Positions 17,457-25,172 of a stretch of DNA of 33,609 bases are shown here, piece by piece. Both the position numbers and the translations under genes were made by a program. The notes beneath the pieces were generated by a model. It was not told where the DNA came from. It searched no databases and was given only the letters and a program-made list of their open reading frames with translations. Source of the DNA: Microbacteriaceae bacterium (GTDB taxonomy: Bacteria; Actinomycetota; Actinomycetes; Actinomycetales; Microbacteriaceae); NCBI GenBank assembly GCA_025352325.1, contig JANXTR010000027.1, forward strand, positions 1 through 33,609, given 5' to 3'. Each line of letters starts with the position of its first letter. The first letter of the stretch is position 1.

Positions 17457-18270
17457 CACCGGCCGCAGCCGGGGTCGTCGGGCGGGCCACGATCACGGGC
17501 GCGTTGAGGTTGAGCAGCACGTCGTGCAGCACCGAGCCGATCGGGGAGCGCCGCGGGTCCTGCGAACCCGGGCCGAGCACCAGCAGCGCCTTGTCGCGGG
17601 AGGCATCGAGGAGAGCTTCCGCGGCGGGTCGGGTGGAGGTGCGGGAACGGACGACGAGCGAGGGGTGCCGCTGCCGCACGGCGACCAGGGCGATGGCGAG
17701 CGCGGCGCGATCCGGCGTCTGGCCGGCGTCCGAGACGGCCTCGATGAGCGAGAGCTCCTCGGATCGGGCGGCTGCCTCATCCGCCGCCGCTTCGGCGACC
17801 CATGCCGCGGTCTCGACGCGGTCGATACCGGCGACCACTCCGCGCCGAAAGCGCAGGTCGACCTGGGGGATGATCGCGACGCTCGACGGTGCGGAGGCGG
17901 CGATCTGCACGCTGCGAGATCCCAGCACGCGGCCGTGCAGGAAGCCCGTCTTGTGGGTCCCCACCACGAGAAGGTCGCCGGGTCGGGCCGAGTCGGCGAG
18001 CTCCCACGCGACGCTGCCGTCCAGCGAGAGGCCCTCCACGGTCAACTCGGGGTGAGTGCGGCGTAGCGCGTCGAGCCGCCGAGACAGCAGGGCCGCGCCA
18101 TGGCGCCCCGCGAGGTCCTCGTACTCCTTGCCCATGGCCCCGTCGTCGCCCTCGGTGACATGCACGAGCACGATCGGGGCCGACTCCCGACGGATGCGCT
18201 GAAGCACCCAGGCCAGGGCGACTTCGCTGGGTCCCAAGCCGTCGAAGCCGACGATGTACCGCATGGTCAT
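17404..18270 (-). CDS. Universal stress protein, tandem UspA domains
   Basis: A 288-aa double-Usp protein. Domain 1 starts [21 protein letters not shown] and has the ATP-loop pattern [19 protein letters not shown]; domain 2 ([19 protein letters not shown] to APVIVARP) has [20 protein letters not shown] 25-residue Pro/Ala-rich tail overlaps the convergent stress gene. The start is 18270 (a second ATG at 18264 is possible), with GAGAGG upstream. It is divergent from xfp, and the shared intergenic region holds an inverted pair of DevR-type boxes, one facing each gene. Confidence 0.88.
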   Translation of the reverse strand: MTMRYIVGFDGLGPSEVALAWVLQRIRRESAPIVLVHVTEGDDGAMGKEYEDLAGRHGAALLSRRLDALRRTHPELTVEGLSLDGSVAWELADSARPGDLLVVGTHKTGFLHGRVLGSRSVQIAASAPSSVAIIPQVDLRFRRGVVAGIDRVETAAWVAEAAADEAAARSEELSLIEAVSDAGQTPDRAALAIALVAVRQRHPSLVVRSRTSTRPAAEALLDASRDKALLVLGPGSQDPRRSPIGSVLHDVLLNLNAPVIVARPTTPAAAGAMESPRPGTAKSPAPLG

Positions 18271-18299
18271 GGGGGTGCGCCTCTCTTTTCTCTGAGATC

Positions 18300-18341
18300 A
18301 GCCTGGGCGGCCCCGATCATCCGCAACAGGCCGAAGGTCCC
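18300..18341 (-). promoter_or_regulatory. DevR-type box and -10 for the divergent stress gene
   Basis: Minus-strand GGGACCTTCGGCC (18341-18329), extended 15-mer to 18327, 21-nt spacer, then CAGGCT (18305-18300), the same hexamer as before the second PNPOx gene. A leader of about 23 nt follows. Confidence 0.65.
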
Positions 18342-18352
18342 GTCGGCGGGGC

Positions 18353-18395
18353 GGGACCTTCGGCCCGAACGGCCGGAGGCCACGGAGGTGAGGAT
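18353..18395 (+). promoter_or_regulatory. DevR-type box and -10 for xfp
   Basis: GGGACCTTCGGCCC (18353-18366) forms a perfect 13-bp inverted repeat with the stress-gene box (11 nt between). From the end of the 15-mer (18367), 22 nt lead to GAGGAT (18390-18395), a -10-like hexamer; an AAGGAG site and the GTG at 18423 follow. Confidence 0.65.
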
Positions 18396-18422
18396 GAACA
18401 CACCACTCTCGAAGGAGTCGCC

Positions 18423-20855
18423 GTGTCGTCGATCACCCCCGCTTCACCGGTCTGGCGGGAGCGCCCGGCCCGGCACCTGCGCCCCGAGGACATCGATCGG
18501 ATCGATGCCTGGTGGCGCGCAGCCAACTACCTGAGCATCGGGCAGATCTACCTGCTCGACAATCCCCTGCTGCGGGAGCCCCTGCGGCCCGAGCACATCA
18601 AATCGAGGCTGCTGGGCCACTGGGGCACGACGCCCGGGCTCAACTTCCTCTACGCCCACCTGAACCGCGTGATCCGCGAACGCGATCTCGACACCCTCTT
18701 CGTCACCGGACCGGGGCACGGCGGCCCCGGCATGGTGGCCAATGCCTTCCTCGAGGGCACGTACTCCGAGGTGTACTCGGAGATCCCGCAGACCGAGGAC
18801 GGCATCCGGCGGCTGTTCCGCCAGTTCTCCTTCCCGGGTGGCATCCCGAGCCACGCGTCGCCCGACACACCCGGATCGATCCACGAGGGCGGCGAGCTGG
18901 GCTACTCCCTGAGCCACGCATACGGTGCGGCCTTCGACAACCCGAACCTGCTCGTGGCCTGCGTGATCGGAGACGGCGAGGCCGAGACCGGCCCGCTCGC
19001 GACGAGTTGGCACTCCAACAAGTTCGTGAACCCGGCGCAGGATGGCGTCGTCCTCCCGATCCTGCACCTCAACGGTTACAAGATCGCCAACCCCACCGTC
19101 CTGGCACGCATTCCCGACCATGAGCTGCTCGACCTCATGAGCGGGTACGGTCACGAGCCGTTCCTCGTGTCCGGCGGCTTCGACGGCGAGGACCCGCGCA
19201 TCGTGCACGAGCGCTTCGCCGCCGTACTCGATGTGGTGTTCGATCGGATCGCGGCGATCAAGGCCGGTGCGGCCTCCGGAGCCCTCGTCGACCGCCCGCG
19301 CTGGCCGATGATCATCCTGCGCACTCCCAAGGGCTGGACGTGCCCGAAGTTCATCGACGGCGTCGAGATGGAGGGCACCTTCCGCGCGCACCAGGTACCG
19401 CTCGCCAACGCCCGCGACACCCCCGAGCACCTGCATATTCTGAGTGACTGGATGCGGTCATACCGCCCCGACGAGCTCTTCGACCCGTCAGGGCGACCGC
19501 GCCCCGTTGTCACCTCCTTGGCGCCGGACGGCCTGCGTCGGATGAGCGCCAACCCGGTCGCCAACGGTGGGCTCCTGCGGGTGCCGCTCCGGCTCCCGAA
19601 CTTCCGGGACTACGCCGTCGACGTGCCCGCGCCCGGCGCCGTCGACGGGCAGGCGACCGCCGTGCTGGGGAAGTGGCTGGCCGACGTGATCCGCGATAAT
19701 CCCACCAACTTCCGGATCTTCGGACCGGACGAGACCGCCTCGAACCGTCTCGCGCCCGCCGTCTACGCGGCGACCGCGAAGCAGTGGAACGGCGAGCACC
19801 ACGCGAACGATGTCGACCTGGCGCGGGCCGGCCGAGTGATGGAGATGCTCAGCGAGCATCAGTGCGAGGGATGGCTCGAGGGCTATCTGCTGACGGGACG
19901 TCACGGGCTCTTCGACTGCTACGAGGCCTTCGTGCATATCGTCGACTCGATGTTCAACCAGCACGCCAAGTGGCTGGAGGCGGCCAAGCGGATCCCGTGG
20001 CGGGCGCCGGTCTCGAGTCTGAACTACCTGCTCTCCAGCCACGTGTGGCGGCAGGACCACAACGGCTTCAGCCATCAGGATCCGGGCTTCATCGATGTCG
20101 CCGTCAACAAGAGCGCCGAGGTCGTGCGGGTCTACCTGCCCTTCGACGCCAACACGCTGCTGTCGACATACGATCACTGCCTGCGCTCGGTCGACTACGT
20201 GAACGTCGTGGTCGCCGGCAAGCAGCCCGCACCGCAGTGGCTGACCATGGACGAGGCGATCGAGCACTGCACCCGCGGTCTCGGCATCCTCCCGTGGGCG
20301 GGGACCGACCGCGAGGGCACGGAGCCGGATGTTGTGCTCGCGGCCGCCGGGGACGTCCCGACGCTCGAGGTGCTGGCCGCCGCGTCGATTCTGCGGGAGC
20401 GGATTCCCGAGCTCGCCGTGCGGGTTGTCAACGTCGTCGACCTGATGCGGTTGCAGAGCGAGGGGGAGCACCCGCACGGACTCCCCGATCCCGAGTTCGA
20501 CGCCATCTTCACGAACGACAAGCCGGTGATCTTCGCGTACCACGGCTACCCGTGGATGATCCACCGGCTCACCTACCGGCGGCACGGGCACGACAACATC
20601 CACGCCCGCGGCTTCATCGAGCAGGGCACCACGACCACCCCGTTCGACATGGTGATGCTCAACGACCTCGACCGCTACCGCCTGGTCATGGACGTCATCG
20701 ACCGGGTTCCTGGTCTCGCCGCCACCCACGCCGGCTTCCGGCAGGAGCTTCAGGATGCGCGGCTCCAGGCCCGTGCCTACACCCGCGAGTTCGGCGACGA
20801 CCTGCCCGAGGTGCGCGACTGGCGCTGGCCGGGCGCGCGCGGCGAGCGGCGGTGA
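18423..20855 (+). CDS. xfp: Xylulose-5-phosphate/fructose-6-phosphate phosphoketolase
   Basis: A ThDP enzyme that splits xylulose-5-P (or fructose-6-P) with phosphate into acetyl-phosphate and glyceraldehyde-3-P (or erythrose-4-P), bypassing pyruvate. The 810-aa length is normal. The family signatures EGGELGY (155-161) and GDGEAETGP (183-191) are present, as are the N-terminal [13 protein letters not shown] and [13 protein letters not shown] and the C-terminal [20 protein letters not shown]-type segment. GTG 18423 has AAGGAG 6 nt upstream. The acetyl-phosphate made here is the substrate of the AckA and Pta encoded just upstream. A DevR-type box lies 56 nt before the start. A short Usp-like gene follows after 4 nt. 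Confidence 0.95.
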   Translation: MSSITPASPVWRERPARHLRPEDIDRIDAWWRAANYLSIGQIYLLDNPLLREPLRPEHIKSRLLGHWGTTPGLNFLYAHLNRVIRERDLDTLFVTGPGHGGPGMVANAFLEGTYSEVYSEIPQTEDGIRRLFRQFSFPGGIPSHASPDTPGSIHEGGELGYSLSHAYGAAFDNPNLLVACVIGDGEAETGPLATSWHSNKFVNPAQDGVVLPILHLNGYKIANPTVLARIPDHELLDLMSGYGHEPFLVSGGFDGEDPRIVHERFAAVLDVVFDRIAAIKAGAASGALVDRPRWPMIILRTPKGWTCPKFIDGVEMEGTFRAHQVPLANARDTPEHLHILSDWMRSYRPDELFDPSGRPRPVVTSLAPDGLRRMSANPVANGGLLRVPLRLPNFRDYAVDVPAPGAVDGQATAVLGKWLADVIRDNPTNFRIFGPDETASNRLAPAVYAATAKQWNGEHHANDVDLARAGRVMEMLSEHQCEGWLEGYLLTGRHGLFDCYEAFVHIVDSMFNQHAKWLEAAKRIPWRAPVSSLNYLLSSHVWRQDHNGFSHQDPGFIDVAVNKSAEVVRVYLPFDANTLLSTYDHCLRSVDYVNVVVAGKQPAPQWLTMDEAIEHCTRGLGILPWAGTDREGTEPDVVLAAAGDVPTLEVLAAASILRERIPELAVRVVNVVDLMRLQSEGEHPHGLPDPEFDAIFTNDKPVIFAYHGYPWMIHRLTYRRHGHDNIHARGFIEQGTTTTPFDMVMLNDLDRYRLVMDVIDRVPGLAATHAGFRQELQDARLQARAYTREFGDDLPEVRDWRWPGARGERR

Positions 20856-20859
20856 TCCG

Positions 20860-21381
20860 GTGGAGCACATCGTCGTCGCGATCCGACCCGGGCAGGGCCC
20901 CGGCGTCGTCTCCTGGGCGCTCCGGCGCGCTCGTGCGGGCGGAGGCGCCCTCGAGATCATCGCCTCCGGGCTGGAATGGCCGGACCCGCACGGCGTGCTT
21001 GTCGGGGTCGGACTCCAGCTGATCGCGGCCGGGTCCGAGGTGCCGTTCGCGATGCGCACGGTCGCCGTCGGGATGCCCACCGCCCTCGCTCAGACGACGG
21101 GCGGTGTCGATGTGATCGTGCTCGGAGCACCGCGGGGCCGCGTGGATCGGGCGACGGCCGCGTCGCTCGTCGCGATCGCGTCCAGCTCGGTCTGCCCGGT
21201 CGTGATCGTGCCGCCGGACTGGCGGGCGGAGGCCGAAGATGTTGCGCCTCCCGCGACGACGGAGGTCGCGGCATCCGGTCTCACGGCGGAGCTCATCGAG
21301 GCGATGTGCACGGGCACCCTGCCGATCCGGATCATGCCGGCCTCGTTCGTCGAGGAGTCGCGGCAGTTGGTTAGCGACTGA
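20860..21381 (+). CDS. Short, divergent universal-stress-like protein
   Basis: A 173-aa protein starting at GTG 20860, 4 nt after xfp, so translationally linked. VEHIVVAIRPGQGPGVVSWALRRA resembles a Usp N-terminus and VIVLGAPRGRVDRATAASLVAIASSS with CPVVIVPPDW a Usp ATP-loop and final strand, but the first strand-loop motif is degenerate. The last 50 residues do not form a second Usp domain. It is probably a companion or regulator of phosphoketolase or a general stress protein; function not established. It converges with mgtA (11-nt overlap). Confidence 0.7.
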   Translation: MEHIVVAIRPGQGPGVVSWALRRARAGGGALEIIASGLEWPDPHGVLVGVGLQLIAAGSEVPFAMRTVAVGMPTALAQTTGGVDVIVLGAPRGRVDRATAASLVAIASSSVCPVVIVPPDWRAEAEDVAPPATTEVAASGLTAELIEAMCTGTLPIRIMPASFVEESRQLVSD

Positions 21382-23974
21382 ACCCGCTCAGCGCGCGGCG
21401 GAGACGCCGGGCCTGATGCGGATGCGGCGCCGCCCGCGAGGCCTCCTCGCGGAAGAAGAGGAACTTCGCGAGGTCGGCGACAACCAGGTAGGCCACGACG
21501 ATGCCGGCGATCGCGAGTAGCAGCCCGGCATCCGGGGTCTCGAAGCCGAGCACCGGACCGAGCGGCGAGAACGGTAGAGCCACCGCGACCACGACGACCC
21601 CGAGCAACGCCGCCATGAGCGCCAGGCCGGGGCGACTGCGCACGAACGGATAGCGGCGCGTGCGGATGATGAGCACGACGAGCGTCTGCGACACCAGCGA
21701 CTCGATGAACCAGCCCGTGCGGAACTGGGTCGCGTCGGCGTGGAACACCCCGATCAGCAGCGCGAAGGTCGCCAGATCGAAGAAGGAGCTGAGCGGTCCG
21801 AAGATCAGCATGAACCGGCCGATCGCGGCGATATCCCAGCGGGCAGGGGCGCGCACGGCCGCGGGGTCGACGCGGTCGGACGAGATGGTCAGCTGGCTAG
21901 CGTCGTAGAGCAGGTTGCCGAGCAAGATCTGCCCGGGCAGCATCGGTAGGAACGGCAGGAACGCGGAGGCCGCGGCCGCGCTGATCATGTTGCCGAAGTT
22001 GCCGGACGCCGCCATGAACACGTACTTGAGGGTGTTCGCGAAGATCCGGCGCCCCTCGGCGACGCCGTCGGCGATCACGTCGAGGCTCTTCTCGAGCAGC
22101 ACGATGTCGGCGGCGTCCTTGGCGACGTCAGTCGCGGTGTCGACCGAGATCCCGACGTCGGCGCTGTGCAGGGCGAGACTGTCGTTGACCCCGTCGCCGA
22201 GGAATCCGACCGTCTGCCCGCCGGCGCGCAGCAGTGTCACGACGCGCTCCTTCTGCTCTGGGCTGACGCGCGCCACGATCCTGCAGTCGCGCAGGGCCTC
22301 GGCGAGAGCACGGTCGTCGAGCGCGTCGATCTGCTCGCCGGTGAGCGGGGTGCCTGCCTCCATGCCGAGCGAGCGGGCGACCTCGGCGGCGACCGCGGGA
22401 TGGTCGCCGGTCGCGATGACGAGCCGGATTCCGAGACCCGACAGCCGCGCGAGCGAGGCACGCGCCTCGGGCCGGGCCGGGTCGGCGAAGATCAGGAATC
22501 CGCGCAGCGTCAGTCCGGATTCGTCCCCGGGCGCGAGGGTCGTCGCCCCGGCCATCGGCTTGCTCGCGATCGCGATCAGCCGGGCGCCCCGGTCGAGCTC
22601 GCGCTGGGCGATGGCGGCGGCCGAGGCGGGCACGTCGACGCACCAGGCGAGCACGCTCTCGGGAGCGCCCTTGGTGAGGAGCAGGGCGGAGCCGTCCGCC
22701 GATGCGACAAGGGTGCTCGCCATCCGGCGTTCGTGGTCGAAGGGGAGCTGCGCGATCACGGTCGTGGCAGTGGGGATGCCGGGGGGAGCGGCCGCGACGA
22801 GCGCGGCATCGAGCGCGTCCGTGGTCCCGGAGCCGGCGCCAGCATCGGTGACCGCGGAGGCCGCGAGTGCGACCAGCTCGGGGGCGTCGGCGCCCGCGGC
22901 ATCCAGCGCTCGCTCGAAGGTCATCGAGCCGATCGTGAGTGTCCCGGTCTTGTCGGTGATGAGCACCTGGATGTTGCCGAGATCCTCGATGCAGACCAGG
23001 CGCTTGACGAGCACCCTCTGCTTCGCCAGGCGCCTTGCACCCGCGGCGAGCGAGGTGTTCACGACGGCGGGGAGCAGCTGCGGCGTGACGCCGACCGCGA
23101 TGGCGAGAGCGAAGAGCACGGACTCCAGCAGCGGCCGTCCCAGCAGCGTCCCGGTGAGCAGCACCGTGGCCACCAGGGCCACCGCCACCCAGACCAGCAG
23201 CAGTGAGAATCGTCGGAGTCCGGCCTGGAAGGAGGTCTCCGGCATCCGCCGTCCGAGCCCCGCGGCGAGCCGCCCGATCTCGGTGCCGGAGCCGATCGCG
23301 ACAACCACACCGGTGCCGGATCCCGCGCGCACGATCGTCCCCAGGAAGGCGATCGAGGCGAGATCCGAGATGGCGGTCGCCGTGGCGACCGGTGCCGCAT
23401 CCTTCTCGCTCGGCAGCGACTCCCCGCTCAGCACGCTCTCGTCGCAGCTGAGCGCGCTGGTGGTGAGCAGGCGCAGATCGGCCGGGACGCGGCATCCGAG
23501 CGAGAGATGGACGATGTCACCCGGAACGAGCTCGGTCACGGGGATCGAGACCACGGCGCCGTCGCGCCTGACGACGGCGGACTGCGTGAGCGAGTCCTGC
23601 AGGCGGGCCGTCGCACGCTCCGCCGCGTATTCGTTAGCGAAGCCCAGCCCCACACTCGCGGCCAGAATCACGCCGATGATCACGGCATCCGTCACGTCAC
23701 CGACCGCGGCGGCCACGACCGCGGTGCCCAGGAGCAGGAGCAGCACGGTGTTGCGGAACTGGCGCCCGAGCACGGCGAGCGCGTTCGCCCGGTGTGGGGG
23801 GATGGAGTTCGGTCCGGACTCGGCGCCGCGCGTCTCGACCTCGGCGCCCGTGAGGCCCGTTGCACGGGAGCCGAGAAGCGCCAGTGACTCGGCCGCGGTG
23901 CGCGCCGCCCAGACGGCCGATCCCGGCTCGGCGAGTGCGGCAGCGGCAGCGGCGGGAGTCCCTCGGCCGCTCAC
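21371..23974 (-). CDS. mgtA: MgtA-type P-type ATPase (magnesium/cation transporter)
   Basis: An 867-aa P-type ATPase of the P3B (MgtA/MgtB) type, inner-membrane. An N-terminal cation-ATPase segment and about ten membrane helices surround the actuator loop LSGESLP (182-188), the ion-site segment GVTPQLLP (295-302), phosphorylation motif DKTGTLT (341-347), the nucleotide domain with TKGAPESVL, and hinge GDGVNDS. The C-terminal FGPLSSFFDLATFALL and GWFIESLVSQTLVVLIIRT are typical of MgtA. The start is GTG 23974, overlapping the upstream membrane-protein stop (GTGA); the frame is open much further upstream but that region belongs to other genes. Ion specificity (Mg2+ uptake) is by family. DevR control is likely through the upstream gene's promoter. 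Confidence 0.9.
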   Translation of the reverse strand: MSGRGTPAAAAAALAEPGSAVWAARTAAESLALLGSRATGLTGAEVETRGAESGPNSIPPHRANALAVLGRQFRNTVLLLLLGTAVVAAAVGDVTDAVIIGVILAASVGLGFANEYAAERATARLQDSLTQSAVVRRDGAVVSIPVTELVPGDIVHLSLGCRVPADLRLLTTSALSCDESVLSGESLPSEKDAAPVATATAISDLASIAFLGTIVRAGSGTGVVVAIGSGTEIGRLAAGLGRRMPETSFQAGLRRFSLLLVWVAVALVATVLLTGTLLGRPLLESVLFALAIAVGVTPQLLPAVVNTSLAAGARRLAKQRVLVKRLVCIEDLGNIQVLITDKTGTLTIGSMTFERALDAAGADAPELVALAASAVTDAGAGSGTTDALDAALVAAAPPGIPTATTVIAQLPFDHERRMASTLVASADGSALLLTKGAPESVLAWCVDVPASAAAIAQRELDRGARLIAIASKPMAGATTLAPGDESGLTLRGFLIFADPARPEARASLARLSGLGIRLVIATGDHPAVAAEVARSLGMEAGTPLTGEQIDALDDRALAEALRDCRIVARVSPEQKERVVTLLRAGGQTVGFLGDGVNDSLALHSADVGISVDTATDVAKDAADIVLLEKSLDVIADGVAEGRRIFANTLKYVFMAASGNFGNMISAAAASAFLPFLPMLPGQILLGNLLYDASQLTISSDRVDPAAVRAPARWDIAAIGRFMLIFGPLSSFFDLATFALLIGVFHADATQFRTGWFIESLVSQTLVVLIIRTRRYPFVRSRPGLALMAALLGVVVVAVALPFSPLGPVLGFETPDAGLLLAIAGIVVAYLVVADLAKFLFFREEASRAAPHPHQARRLRRALSGFSR

Positions 23975-24402
23975 ACGGCGGCGGAACGCGCTCGGCGCGC
24001 CAGGGCGCCACGGATCGACAACCAGATCGTGAGACCGAAGATGACGAAGGCGAGCGGAACATGCACGCCGATCCAGCCGTCCTGCTTGCCGTCGGTGATG
24101 AGGTGACCGATCACGATCTGCATGAGCAGCAGAACGACCAACACCACGGTGGCCCAGGCGGCGGTCCGCTGCGCGGCACCTGCAGCGAACCCCGCGATGG
24201 CGGCGATGACGGCCACAGTGATGGTCACGTTCGAGATGATGTTGTGCGCGGTGATCCATCCGCCGCGATGCTCCTGGGAGACGAACTCGCCAGCCGTGAT
24301 CGCCTGGAGGAAGATGCCGAGCGTGGTGACGCCCAGGAGCGCGTTGAATGCACGGGCTCGTCCCGAGGAGGCGAGGGCGGTGGGGGTGGCTGTCTCGGTC
24401 AT
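23971..24402 (-). CDS. Four-helix membrane protein (DUF6220-like)
   Basis: A 143-aa protein with four hydrophobic helices (about 20-40, 53-75, 82-102, 112-132). Conserved-looking features are LQAITAGEF at the end of helix 1, H45 and H53 at the start of helix 2, H100 at the end of helix 3 (QIVIGH), and GWIGVHVPLAF with H114 at the start of helix 4. This resembles DUF6220 proteins. Histidines at helix ends could bind heme or metal, but this is an inference. It is co-transcribed with mgtA (GTGA overlap) and lies downstream of a DevR-type box. Confidence 0.7.
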   Translation of the reverse strand: MTETATPTALASSGRARAFNALLGVTTLGIFLQAITAGEFVSQEHRGGWITAHNIISNVTITVAVIAAIAGFAAGAAQRTAAWATVVLVVLLLMQIVIGHLITDGKQDGWIGVHVPLAFVIFGLTIWLSIRGALARRARSAAV

Positions 24403-24441
24403 CAGATCCTCTTTCGGGTGCTACCGGTCGGCGACCGCACC

Positions 24442-24508
24442 ATCGTCCCACCCCTCCGCCCGGTTGTGGGAGGCCGAAGGTCCCGCACTCGGCACCTCGG
24501 GCTAGCCT
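24442..24508. promoter_or_regulatory. Bidirectional DevR-type box between two ATPase operons
   Basis: A single box, GGCCGAAGGTCCC (24472-24484). Leftward, the 15-mer to 24470 plus 22 nt reaches GACGAT (24447-24442), a -10 for the DUF6220-mgtA operon. Rightward, TAGCCT (24503-24508) lies 18 nt after the box and 6 nt before the GTG at 24515, predicting a leaderless DUF998-ATPase mRNA. Confidence 0.68.
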
Positions 24509-24514
24509 GATCTC

Positions 24515-25159
24515 GTGACTGCGGCCCCGCTCCCGTTCGTCGGCCGTCCCGCCCTCGTCTCTGCCCTTCTCGGCCCCGTGCTGTTCATCGGCGGCACGGC
24601 CGTGATCGGGGCGAGCTGGTCGAGCTACGACCCAGTCGCCCAGACGATCAGCGAGCTGGCCGCCGGGGACGCCCCGACCCGCGTCGCGATGACCTTCGTG
24701 TTCGTGATCGCGGCACTCTGCCACGTCGTCACCGGCGTCTACGCCCGCGGTGTCGGACCAGCGGGCCGCGTCGCCCTGATCCTGGCCGGAGCCGCGAGCC
24801 TGGCGGTGGCCGCGTTCCCCCTGCCGACCGTGGCGGGCACCTCGGTGCCGCACCGGGTGAGTGCGATCGTGGGGTTCATCCTGCTGGCGGCTTGGCCGCT
24901 GCTCGGGCTTCGGCTGCGACGCGGCTTCCCGGCGATCGTGCGCCCCGCCGGCGCCGTTCTGGGCACGGTGTTCCTCACGACGGTGTGCATCTGGTTCCTC
25001 GTGGTCTGGACCGCGCCGCCGACCGGCACGCTCGGACTGATCGAGCGGATCGCTGCCGACGCCGAGTCTCTCTGGCCCGCCGTGGTGATGGTGTGGCTCG
25101 CACGTGCCGGGACCTTCGCCCCCTCGCAGGATCCCCCGGACGTGCCAGCCTCGCACTGA
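24515..25159 (+). CDS. DUF998-family integral membrane protein
   Basis: A 214-aa protein with about six membrane helices and the DUF998 hallmarks: WSSYDPVAQTISELAAGDAP after helix 1 and PHRVSAIVGFILLAAWPLL in the middle. The function of the family is unknown. The GTG at 24515 is supported by a -10-like TAGCCT 6 nt upstream (leaderless). The next gene, a P-type ATPase, starts 13 nt downstream, so they form an operon under the shared box. Confidence 0.8.
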   Translation: MTAAPLPFVGRPALVSALLGPVLFIGGTAVIGASWSSYDPVAQTISELAAGDAPTRVAMTFVFVIAALCHVVTGVYARGVGPAGRVALILAGAASLAVAAFPLPTVAGTSVPHRVSAIVGFILLAAWPLLGLRLRRGFPAIVRPAGAVLGTVFLTTVCIWFLVVWTAPPTGTLGLIERIAADAESLWPAVVMVWLARAGTFAPSQDPPDVPASH

Positions 25160-25172
25160 CCTCAGGAGGCTC

